A stretch of DNA of 64,000 bases, from positions 76,487,495-76,551,494 of the forward strand of contig JALGPY010000005.1 in assembly GCA_023055425.1 (NCBI GenBank), in the 5' to 3' direction. The notes under the pieces were generated by a model. That model was not told where the DNA came from and did no database searches. It was given only the letters and a program-made list of their open reading frames with translations. Position numbers and translations under genes: made by a program. The stretch is from Linanthus parryae. Taxonomy: Eukaryota > Streptophyta > Magnoliopsida > Ericales > Polemoniaceae. Positions 55,591-64,000 of this stretch are shown piece by piece; the stretch's first letter is position 1, and every line of letters begins with the position of its first letter.

Positions 55591-57027
55591 TCTAAACAGC
55601 TTGTGAAACTCAAAACTTAACAGATTAGCTTTGTGTGAAACTCAAATCTCAAGGCCTTGAGATTTTAGAAAACAGTTTGAAACTTTCAAAGGCAAAATAG
55701 AGAGCTTCAAGGCCTTGAACTATTACCAGTTCTAAACAGCTTGTTAACCCTAGTTTGATTTGAGTTGTGTGCAGCAGATAATAATAAAACTGTAAAGTAA
55801 AGAACACAAAGGAATAAACAGAGTTCAGTCCCAATGGACCTAATATTTTCCAGAGGGATCTAATCCCACCAGTATTGGGCAAACACTTCTTATTACTCAC
55901 ACATAAACAGCCATAGATCTTCAAGCCTAAGTGATTTTCCTCACACCTATACAGCTTGTGGTTCCAAACCTATCTAGCTCCAGCTAGTAACTGTTGAGCT
56001 AACAAGAACCTCTTGTTGTTAACTTGAACAACCAACCACTAGGTTAAGTGAGGTTTAAGATATTTAAAAGATACACAAATTACAAAACAAGTGAAGAACA
56101 CAGTAGAAGAGATATGCTATTGAAGCCTGGATGTGTTCTTATGGAAACTGGATTGATTTGATCTTCTAAAATCAGGAATTGAAGTTTGAATCCTTGTGTG
56201 TGTTTGAATGAATGATATCCCACGAATTTTTCACACCTTTCTGAGTATTCTGCAACACTCTCAGCCTTCAAAATTCGAACCAGTCTCTTTTATCCACAGC
56301 TGCAACTGAATGAGAGATTTTAGGATCTCAGTTCCTACAAATCCTCCTTCTGTTTTCAACTGAAATTCAAATAGCTCTAAGTGGATATCCGTTGGGTTTT
56401 TTTGAGATTGCTCTTGCACGTTTAACAAACATGCAACAACATTAAAACACAGCAACAACAAAATCCAGAAAGATAACAGTACTATGACTGTTTGGTTTTC
56501 CAGTTTCTGATAAAACTGGTTAAAAGATTAGAACAGTAATCTGTTTAACTTCTGAAACATATAAATCATGAAAAACAATTTTAATGCTCTTAGAATTTAA
56601 TGAATAATCACAATAATAAGAATCACAACCTGCAAGAAAGAATCAAATTAGTTCTGTAAAAACTCTCAGCAGCTCAAGGCACATCTCAAGGCCTTGAAGC
56701 TCTGAACCTGTTTCACAGATATTCAAAGTTAAATTCAGAAAACTTTGATTCTCCCTGTTCTGATCATCTTAAATTGTGTTAGATATGTATATAATGTAAA
56801 ACAAGAATATATTCAGTAAAACCCTGATCTGCATGATCAGATATCCAATCTGCAAAACTGTTAGAACATTTAGCAGGATAAAAACAAATCTGAAGACTTT
56901 GAAGCTCTGTCAGTATCTCAAGGACTTAGAGTATTTGAAATGCTTTGCTGCTTATGTCTTTGTCTTTGTCTTTCATCACTCAAAACAATTATCATCCAAA
57001 ACACATTCAAGGGTCTTTGAATCAACA
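55591..57027 (-). repeat. Element E 5' LTR, truncated at its internal end
   Basis: Aligns with about 50650-52087 of the 3' LTR. The first about 70 bases (plus orientation) and the primer site are missing. Confidence 0.85.
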
Positions 57028-57032
57028 ATGGT

Positions 57033-58040
57033 CACGCTGATTCTCATACAAGGCGTGAAAGGCTTTCCTTGCAGAGTTAACTTTGATCTCAGTTGGGACA
57101 ACAACCTCACCCCCATAGCATAGAAGGAAAGGGGAAACTCCTGTAGGAGTCCTTGGTGAGGTGCGATATGCCCATAGATCCAAACTTAAAGAATTTGCCC
57201 ACTTCTTGTGATCATCTGCGACCATTTTGATCAGGATCCTCAGCAATGTCTTGTTTGTTGCTTCTGCTTGTCCATTACCCTTTGGGTAATAAGGTGTATA
57301 ACATATCTTCCTTATGTTGTACTATGCGAGCTTCGCAGCCACTTTTCTATTGAAAAAAGGAGTGTCGTTGTCAGAGAGAAAGGTATTGGGAATTCCCAAT
57401 CGGTATATGATGTTTTCCTGAACGAAGTTAACAACCACAAGTGCATTTGCTGCCTTGAGTGGCACCGCTTCCACCCATTTGGTGAATTTCTCAGTTGCAG
57501 TTAAGATGAACTGATTCCATTGCGAGGCTGGCCGAATGGGGCCAATAAAATCCAAGGCCCACGTGTGAAATGTCAAGGCGTTCCCAACGCATGCAAGTCT
57601 ACAGCGGGAGCGTGTACAAGGTTGCCTTTGAACTGGCATTCTGGACACCTTTTAACCTTGGTGCGAGAGTCTGCTTCCATTGTAGGCCAGATATAACCAA
57701 CAGTGAGGAGCTGTCTGCATAACTTCGCGCCTCCTTGGTGCTCCACTTGATGGGACAGATCCATCACTTCTTGTGCTTCTTGGCTATCAAGACATCAGAG
57801 CAAATTCCCCTCGTGACCTGTTCGCCAGAGTATGTTTTCCTTTACAGCATATCGGGTTGCCTTTCTTTTAAGCTTTTCAGCTTCATTTCTCTGAGTTGGT
57901 TTAATTCCTTCCGTCAGGTAGTCGAACAGTGGCTTTCTCCAATCTTTGTCCTCATCGATTGCAGCAATCTCCAAAGAATCCTTAACCAGCGTGCAATTCT
58001 CGCAGTTCCCTTGAATTATTTCAGCATATGTTGACATTTA
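57033..58040 (-). pseudogene. pol: Tat2 integrase, N-terminal and core parts
   Basis: Pieces in three frames: 58037-57795 (STYAEIIQGNCENCTLVKDSL), 57767-57573 with zinc finger (SHQVEHQGGAKLCRQLL, VKRCPECQFKGN), 57648-57322 with core (WALDFIGPI, FLSDNDTPFFNRKV; the Gly of DNGTPF is Asp), and 57246-57022 (WAYRTSPRTPTGVSPFLL). Frame breaks and element E make it inactive. It aligns throughout with Tat1 pol. Confidence 0.87.
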
Positions 58041-58306
58041 TGGCCAGTGGATCGCATATCTTTGAGCTTTTCTGTAGACTAACACTTCATTTTCTCCACA
58101 GGAATGTCGGTGAATTTTCTCTAATAGTGTCTGCCCTTCCTATTGCGAGACACATCGCATGAGTACTCCTCTTGGTCCCTTAAAGTAAAGGGAGTTGTCA
58201 TGCACGCAGTGGATGCCCAATTTTCTTCGCTTGTTCCTTCAGCAATCACGTGCAGTATTGGCTTCCTCCAATCTTCAGCTTCTGTGGGCTCCTCTTCGCA
58301 TACCTC

Positions 58307-59494
58307 TTATGTTAAAGCTGGATTAGTTCTAACTTCAATCAAAATTCTTGGTGGAAACTTGTCTGCACTGATGTTGGATCCCAATGTGGCTAAAGCATAT
58401 GCATGCCGGTTATCAGCTTTGGGAGTATGCTCGTACTTAACATCATGGAATTTTTGCACCAGCTTCTGAACCATAGTCCTGTAAGGCAGCAAGTTGATCT
58501 CCTTCATGCCATACTCGCCTGAAGTCTGTTTAACGATGAGCTTCGAATCCCCCATGACCATCAAATTTTTTACTTCAAATGCCTTGGCCGCGAGGAGTCG
58601 TGCAATCAGAGCCTCGTATTCTGCCTCATTGGTGGTGACTAGGAAATCCAACTTTGTTGACATTTGGATGACTTCCCTGTCTGGCTTAGTCAGTACAATA
58701 CCAATTGCTCCTCCTTTTCTTGTTGATGACCTGTCAAAATGCAGCTTCCAATAAAGTGACTCAATTCCATAAATCTCTGGTCCTTCCAGGCCTTCTTCTA
58801 TCATTGGTTCGTGATTGTTGTCCGGGAACTGTGCTAACAAGTCTGCCACTGCCTGGGACTTAATTTCCTTTGGACAAGCATACATGATGTCGTACTGCGA
58901 GATAGTCATGTACCACTTTTCTAGTCTTCCACAGCGAGCTGCTCGAGCGCTGTCATTCTTGTTGATACACTCCCTCCCGTAGCAGGAGGAAGGGTTGCAG
59001 CTGGGGGAGACACGTATGCAGCATTTGTATTGGGGCGTGTAACCAACATTTTTTACAGCTACAGGTGGGGAAAGCAAGGGATACTGTGGTTGTATATTGA
59101 TAGGAATGCCCGGTAGTTGGGGAGCAGGCGTGACAAGGGATGGCTGAGCAATTTTTCCCTGGGTAAGAGACAGATGGACAACTTCCGGTGGGCTTTGTAA
59201 ACTAGAGTTAGGCGGTGTAGGCGTTACCTCTGTTCCCTGGGAGACAGGGGTTCCAGTTCCTTGAGAGACAGCGGTTCCCAGTGCCGGATTCTGGGAAAGG
59301 GCTCCCAAAATGGACATAATCTGGGCCATCTGTGCAGATTGAGCCTGGAGGGATTTCGCCTGGTTCTGGAGAGTTGCATTCAACGTCTCCAGGGTTGGAG
59401 TACCTGCAGCTGTCGTGCAATTATGGGGGGTTTCCTCTCCTGAAGTTGTCTCGGATGAGGGCGATCGGTTGCTGGCATCTTCATCGTGAGACAT
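58307..59494 (-). pseudogene. Tat2 gag-RNase H deletion fusion
   Basis: 395 open codons that join the N-terminal low-complexity part of gag (MSHDEDASNRSPSSE, residues 1-185) to the RNase H region (from EKWYMTISQYDIMY) and the archaeal-type RNase H (HFDRSSTRKGGAIGIVL, TTNEAEYEAL). Compared with Tat1, the stretch from about 9635 back to about 6080 is missing: gag core, protease, all of RT and the first RNase H. The joint near 58940 keeps the frame. In the RNase H motif Asp-Gly is now Asp-Arg, so activity is unlikely even if made. Confidence 0.87.
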
Positions 59495-59514
59495 GGCTGC
59501 TTGTCGGAGTAAGT

Positions 59515-59532
59515 TTCACGTCGGGTTCACCA
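59515..59532 (-). other. Tat2 primer binding site, tRNA-Trp type
   Basis: TGGTGAACCCGACGTGAA starts two bases inside the LTR end. It matches the complement of the plant tRNA-Trp 3' end as I recall it. Confidence 0.7.
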
Positions 59533-59534
59533 AA

Positions 59535-59788
59535 TGTGTACAGGAGAATCCTTTGAGGAAGATTCAAACGTACACCAAGAGTAGAGAATGAGAAACACAG
59601 GAAAGTATAGGGTAGTGAGTAGGGAGAGAGTAAGGCAATGGCAACTGTGTGAGAGAGATACAGTATTTGGCCAGAGCTTCCGCGTAGTTCAGAAGATCAG
59701 ATCTATGCAATGAAGGGTTAACAATCCAAATTGTGCTGGATGACTGCCACGTGGCTGCGATCTTCCTGTCTGGAAAGAACTATCTACA
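59535..59788 (-). repeat. Tat2 5' LTR with about 360-bp internal deletion
   Basis: It matches both ends of 42512-43127 but jumps from AACAATCC to AAATTGTGCTGG near 59728. The TATA boxes and the inverted repeat are in the missing part. Duplication CTTGA follows at 59789. Confidence 0.88.
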
Positions 59789-59793
59789 CTTGA

Positions 59794-60163
59794 CTTGACT
59801 GGTTCCTTCAAAAGTCACCACAAGCTTATCCCAGATCTCCACGGCAGTCTTGCAGCCTGAAATCCTGTTTAATTCATCTGTACTAAAAGCACAATATAAG
59901 ATATTAATAGCTTTGTAATTTTTTGAAAAATGTTCTAATTCAGATGAAGAGAGAGAGTCTTCAGTTTCGGGAGTTCTAATCCCATCTTTCTCTGTGTAGA
60001 AAGTGTGAGGTCCATTCTGAATAATGGTCCACAGTTCTATGTCTTAATCAATGATGAACATTTTCATCAAGGCTTTCCAGTGAGCAAAATTATCTCCACA
60101 GAATAGAGGAGGTCTGTTAGCAGCTCTTCTCTTTGAGAAATCACCATCACCTACAGTACTCAT
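59794..60163 (-). pseudogene. gag: Element C gag, N-terminal part
   Basis: It starts at ATG 60163 (MSTVGDGDFSKRRAANRPPL), just after the primer site, with the FCGDNFAHWKALMKMFI block typical of Sirevirus gag. An in-frame TAA at 60044-60046 interrupts it. It then runs up to the Tat2 insertion at 59793; across the insertion, counting CTTGA once, the frame continues at 42511. Confidence 0.87.
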
Positions 60164-60199
60164 GATCACCAGATGGTTAACTCTAATACAGTGATACAG

Positions 60200-60211
60200 G
60201 CTCTGATACCA
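60200..60211 (-). other. Element C primer binding site (initiator Met-tRNA)
   Basis: TGGTATCAGAGC on the minus strand, two bases after the 5' LTR end. Confidence 0.9.
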
Positions 60212-60213
60212 AT

Positions 60214-61510
60214 TGAAAGGTTAGTAAGCAGATTGAAGTGTAGAATAAATACTCTAGAACGGGGTGGGTTGAATAGAGTATGCCAACTTTTTGTAAAACT
60301 TGCAAAGATAAAAGTTTAAGTGAAGAGCAATGAAATTCAAGGCCTTAAAAACAGTTTCAAGCCTTTAGAAGAAATAAATTTTAAGTAAAGAAACAGACAA
60401 GTCCTTTTCAAGGCCTTGAAAAGAGTTTCAAACCCTTGAAAATAGACTAGTTTGAATACTGTAAAAACTAAGTATGCAAGATAAACTGTAAATGCAAGAG
60501 ACACATAATTTATAGAGTTCAATCCACTTGGACCAACGTCTATCTTCTCCGTGCAGGATTTTTAACACAATTCGTATTAATCAAAAGCTAAGCCCTAGAT
60601 CTCAAGCACAGAGATATGCCTTACTCTGTTACAGCTTGTAATTCTCACTAACCTATCTAGTACCTGCTCTAGCTAACTGATTAACTAAGAATTCTCTATT
60701 GTTCACTTTGAACAATCCTTGAGAATGAGAGATAGAAGTAATATAAGAATGATCTATAAATTGAGTACAAGACAAAAGAACAGTGGAAGTGTGAAATTGC
60801 AATGAAAATTGCAGTGATCTTCTGTGAGATGGATTGTGAGATTGATGAAATTCTTTGATGCTTGTCAATCCAAAAATGTATCTCTCTTTTTGCCTGTTGA
60901 GTGTTCTGCTGGTTGCTTCAAAATTATAAAAAGAGATCTATTTATACTGATCAGAAGCTCTGCAAATCTTCCCTGATTTTCAGCAACAAACTTCATGTTT
61001 TGTAGGCAACAACTGTGACTCTCTTAACAGCCTTCTGGAATGGATAGTTGATCATGATCTTCAGATATATTGTTTTGATCTTGTCTTTAAACACATTGAG
61101 AAGCTGTCATGAGTGTCTGATTGATCACATAATCATCTTCTCTTAATGTTTTTTTTTCCTGCAAAAACCAGATTAGGAAACCAATCCTGCAAACTTAGGA
61201 AATAAAATTTTCCTGCAAAGGTGAGTTGAACAGATGGATTAAATGGTGTTAGATATATCAAAACAGTTTGTCTTTCATAATCAAATAATAGCACATCAAG
61301 CATAGGGGTGTGAGAGATAGAATCAAATCAGAAGAGTTCAGAAAAACTCCCCCTTAGAATATGCATACAGGTCAGACAGTTTCAAGGCTTTGAATCCTGG
61401 TTCAAGGCCTGCTATTTCAATCCTGTGAAACTTGATTCAAGGCTTTGAAAACTGGTTCAAGGCCTTGAAATAACTTTGTATTTCAAGTCCATGAAACCTG
61501 TGACCTTACA
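60214..61510 (-). repeat. Element C 5' LTR
   Basis: 1297 bp; plus orientation TGAAAGGTTAG to GACCTTACA, followed by duplication CCCTA. Uninterrupted, so it shows the pre-insertion state of the 3' copy. Dense in TTCAAGGCCTTGAA-like palindromes near both ends (60340-60430 and 61380-61490). Confidence 0.9.
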
Positions 61511-61515
61511 CCCTA

Positions 61516-63173
61516 AATGGTCTTTCCCCATAATACGATACCTTTCATTCGTCGATTTGTATTCAAAATCAAATTTCTTCTTTAAAATTTGAATATTTTC
61601 ATGTTTTCTTAAAGGCCGAAGAACAAATGCTTGAGTCTCAACTGTCTCACTTATCTTATTTTTCTGCGACTGGCTCTTTTGTATTGTCTGCCTATGTTTC
61701 TGTCGATCCACAGCAACTTGGTGTTCGTGGTCGTGGTAATACTTCTAATGGTTATGGAGGTGTTCGAAACCCTAATGCCTCCTCTGGAAGATGAAGGGGT
61801 TATACCAACCCTTCACCTTCTGGGTACCCTAAAAACAATACTGGTTATTCAAACCCTAATAGAGGTGGTTATAATGGTAGGGGAGGTTCTCCCTTCTTAT
61901 TTTTTTTGAGAGAAGGGAGGTTCTGCCTTTAGGGGAAGGTTAAATGGTCAATACATGAACTCTAACTCCTCTGGTTTTGATAACTCTATGACTGGAAACT
62001 CTGGATCTACCAAATCCAAGCCTATTACATGTCAAATCTGTGGAGGTAGATACCACTCTTCTCTTCATTGTTGGCATAGGATGAACCATGCCTATCAAGG
62101 CAAGAAGCCCCCTTCTCAGTTGACTGCCGTAGCTGTTGCGACTTCTAATTCACCTGGTCCAACTTATTGGTTGTCTGATTCTGGTGCAACTAATCACATG
62201 ACTTCATACTTGTAAAGTTTGACTCTCACCTCTCCATATTATGACAGTGATCAAGTCTCTGTCGAAAATGGTCGAAATCTACCTATTTCAAGTTCTTGGT
62301 ACTGCCACTTTACACACACCCAGGTCATCCCTTTAAACTTCAAAATACTTTACATGCTCCTGCCTTAGCAACCAATCTATTATATGTTTATTAATTGTGC
62401 AAACAATGCAATTGTTGTTTTCATTTTGATGCGCATTCCTTTTGTATCTAGGACAAGGTGTTGGGTACAATTTTGTACAAAGGACTGAGTGAGAATGGGC
62501 TTTATCCCATTCATACCTCTCCTTTCTCTTCTCCCTTATCCATTGATCCACATGGCTCACACAAACATGCTCTATTAGGAAAAAATGTCAAGTTCCCTTT
62601 GTGGCATGCCAGATTAGGCCATCCTTCTGAAGACATTATCAAGCTTTTATATCATACTTGCTCTTACTTATGTAAATACATTAAATTATCTGAGCTCTCT
62701 GCTGGTATCTTATGTCAATATTGTTTAAAGGGCAAAATGTCCAAATTACCTTCTAAGTTATCTACTACTACTACTCGTGATCCTCTGCAACTTGTTCATA
62801 GTGATGTATGGGGTCGTGCCTCAGTGAAATCTCTTCATGGTTATAGATATTATGTTATCTTTGTTGATGATTTCTCTAGGTTTACATGGTTGTTTCCATT
62901 ACATAACAAATATGATGTTGCTATTTAATTTCCCACCTTTCAAACTGAAGTTGAAAAACAACTTGGAAAATCTATTAAGATCTTAAGAACAGATGGTGGA
63001 GGTGAATAGTTGGCTTACACTTTTCAAACTTATTTGCATAATCAAGGCATTGTTCATCAAAAATCTTGTCCCTACACTCCACAATTAACAAAGTGGAGTA
63101 GCTGAAAGGAAACATACAGACATTGTTGAAACTGCTATTGCCTTACTTGATCATGCTTCTTTACCTCAAAATT
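61516..63173 (+). pseudogene. Element D gag C-terminus, protease and integrase part
   Basis: After the element C insertion the gag frame resumes, with decay, at the duplicated CCCTA. It passes KAEEQMLESQ (about 61613), a Gly/Asn/Tyr-rich linker, and knuckle CQICGGRYHSSLHCWHRM (about 62030). The protease motif SDSGATNHMT (about 62175) is followed by a stop at 62213. Integrase has its zinc finger (HARLGHPSED, CQYCLKGKM) and core (VHSDVWGRASVKSLHGYRYY, then RTDGGGE and stop). Many stops follow (62926, 63007) and it is cut near 63173 after the segment matching LPKYFW of element B. Confidence 0.85.
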
Positions 63174-63717
63174 TGAAGTGAAGCAGGAAAAATAAGGGAC
63201 ACAACTTTTGGAACGGTTGTAACAGCTTACTGGTCGAAATTTGAACAATTACAGTTAACAACGGTTCAGTTAATTAAAAGAGGGTTAAGTTATTTGAGGG
63301 ATGCAGTGTTGGGGTTGACTTAAATCATCTTGGTATGTATTTTTTGTCAAAAGAAAAATTTTAAGACACTAAAATGGAAATTTTAGGCGGTGGTGCATAT
63401 GGGCTGCCAGTACCACCGCCCCCAATGCCATGTTTATAAAAGATTGGAAGTCTTTGGGTTGTAATACATACATACACTTTTTGTGAGCAATTGTGCAAGA
63501 TATTTTGTAGTGTGTGTCAGAAGTGGTGTCTCAGGTGGCCGTGGTGACCACGACATGCACTGTAATAGGGTTCTCTTCTCAATAAAAATTGGGTTTTGGC
63601 CGTGGAGGTAGCTAGCGGCCGGGTACATTGCGAAGTCGTTAGTGAACCACGTTAAATATTTGTCTCGTTCTTAATTTCGTTTCAGCGTTCTTGCTCGGAT
63701 ACCCCCAGGTTATAACA
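63174..63717 (+). repeat. Element F LTR, probable copia (left edge uncertain)
   Basis: A clean break from integrase is followed by LTR-like sequence: TTTATAAAAG near 63432 as TATA box, AATAAAAA near 63580 as poly(A) signal, and a GTGAACCACGTTAAAT-type block known from copia LTRs near 63640. The end TATAACA is followed by a degenerate primer site. Only one LTR is in the window. Confidence 0.6.
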
Positions 63718-64000
63718 AACTCGTATCATAGCCAGGTTAACGGAATCACATGTATAAACAGACCAGTAACAGATCCGGGGTTTCAAGATCTAGGCGAAGC
63801 CAAGAGCTTGGGTTTCACGTTTTGGTGGAACGCAAATCTAGGGTTTCGCGATTCAGGTGAAGCACGCTATCGGTAAATGGGTTTCGAGATTCCGCCAAGA
63901 ACGATGTCTCGTTTGGCGATCAAGATCGATGTGTTCGATAGGAGAAGCAGGTTCCGTTCCTTGGCCTCTGAAACAAGGGGGTTATCTGGGCTCCCGTCGG
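63718..64000 (+). mobile_element. Element F 5' internal region, continues past the window
   Basis: AACTCGTATCATAGCC at 63718 is a degenerate form of the copia leader (A)ACTGGTATCAGAGCC. An open stretch 63691-63876 shows no recognisable gag domain. Several near-repeats of GGTTTC.C.ATTC.AGG.GAAGC occur (63779-63860). Confidence 0.45.

Larger units (their letters stand above)
50583..57027 (-). mobile_element. Element E: truncated Sirevirus-like copia inside Tat2
   Basis: 3' LTR 50583-52087, polypurine tracts, downstream ORF (54278-52503), RNase H and the end of RT (55590-54730), then directly a truncated 5' LTR (55591-57027). A deletion removed the LTR start, primer site, gag, protease, integrase and most of RT. 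The joint is at ATTCTAAACAGCTTGTGAA, a motif also found inside the LTR (50786 and 55731), which suggests recombination at short homology. Flanks are ATGTT (50578-50582) and ATGGT (57028-57032). Confidence 0.88.
42512..59788 (-). mobile_element. Tat2: second Tat-lineage element (with element E inside)
   Basis: 5' LTR 59535-59788 (internally deleted), primer site, gag-RNase H fusion ORF, integrase split by element E, palindromes, tandem array, antisense multi-exon gene, polypurine tract, 3' LTR 42512-43127. Perfect duplication CTTGA at 42507-42511 and 59789-59793. It interrupts gag of element C. A large deletion removed the rest of gag, protease and RT, so it is non-autonomous. It shares its whole plan with Tat1. 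Confidence 0.93.
30089..61510 (-). mobile_element. Element C: Sirevirus-like Ty1/copia (including nested elements)
   Basis: Minus-strand order: 5' LTR 60214-61510, Met-tRNA primer site, gag (60163-59794 and 42511-41050), protease, integrase, RT, RNase H (to 37834), a downstream ORF, several polypurine tracts, and 3' LTR 30089-33011. Sirevirus traits are gag with a coiled coil and two zinc knuckles, the DDIIFGATN RT motif, an extra ORF after pol, and repeated AAAAGGGGGAGA tracts. Perfect duplication CCCTA at 30084-30088 and 61511-61515. Four other elements lie within it. Confidence 0.92.
28717..63173 (+). mobile_element. Element D: Ty1/copia host of the insertion nest (including nested elements)
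   Basis: D's own sequence is 28717-30088 and 61511-63173; everything between is element C and its passengers. D is of the same group as B: gag VPFKLHNTNYILWKHQVS, knuckle CQICGGRYHSSLHCWH, protease DSGATNHMT. C split its gag at CCCTA (30084-30088 and 61511-61515). D breaks off in integrase near 63173, where element F begins; RT, RNase H and the 3' LTR are not in the window. Confidence 0.85.

Overview
Kind of sequence. This is plant nuclear DNA, most likely from a eudicot. It consists almost entirely of nested LTR retrotransposons of lineages known from flowering plants (Ty3/gypsy Tat, a chromodomain-bearing chromovirus, Ty1/copia Ale/Retrofit-like and Sirevirus-like). One recognisable host gene is present: an intron-containing tryptophan-aminotransferase-related (TAR/alliinase-like) gene, disrupted by a copia insertion and by a nonsense codon. 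No rRNA, tRNA or CRISPR array was seen. || Layout, left to right. (1) 1-10860: the right part of a Tat-lineage gypsy element (Tat1) whose gag-pol reads on the minus strand; its 5' LTR is 10231-10860 and its 3' LTR lies beyond the left edge. (2) 10861-19442: a Reina-like chromovirus on the plus strand, as internal copy 1 - LTR (14431-14651) - internal copy 2 - LTR (19222-19442); Tat1 sits inside copy 1. (3) 19443-28533: host DNA with the TAR-like pseudogene, split by copia element B (22381-28025). (4) 28717-63173: copia element D on the plus strand, used as an insertion nest. D is split by Sirevirus-like element C (minus strand, 30089-61510, target-site duplication CCCTA). C carries a CACTA-type transposon (30201-31555), a MITE (31866-32171), a short non-autonomous chromovirus-type LTR element (33937-37323, duplication ACTGG) and a second Tat element (Tat2, 42512-59788, duplication CTTGA). 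Tat2 is itself split by a second Sirevirus-like element E (50583-57027, near-duplication ATGTT/ATGGT). (5) 63174-64000: the LTR and 5' end of another probable copia element F. || How it fits together. Order of insertion is readable from the joints: D, then C, then Tat2 and the small elements in C, then E in Tat2. Nearly all coding regions are broken by stops, frameshifts or deletions. || Most interesting content. Both Tat elements carry, between pol and the 3' LTR and on the opposite strand, a long multi-exon gene. In Tat2 it begins with a plant-mobile-domain-like region and ends in a coiled coil. At least three introns have identical positions and phase in the two copies. Being antisense to the genomic RNA, such introns would not be removed during retrotransposition. 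Next to this gene both elements keep a TGACTCA/TATA promoter-like block, a 52-54 bp tandem array with a CTATC-N6-GATAG core, and three CTCTCATATGGGAGAG-type palindromes. The Sirevirus-like elements C and E also carry dozens of dispersed TTCAAGGCCTTGAA-like palindromes and an extra ORF downstream of pol.
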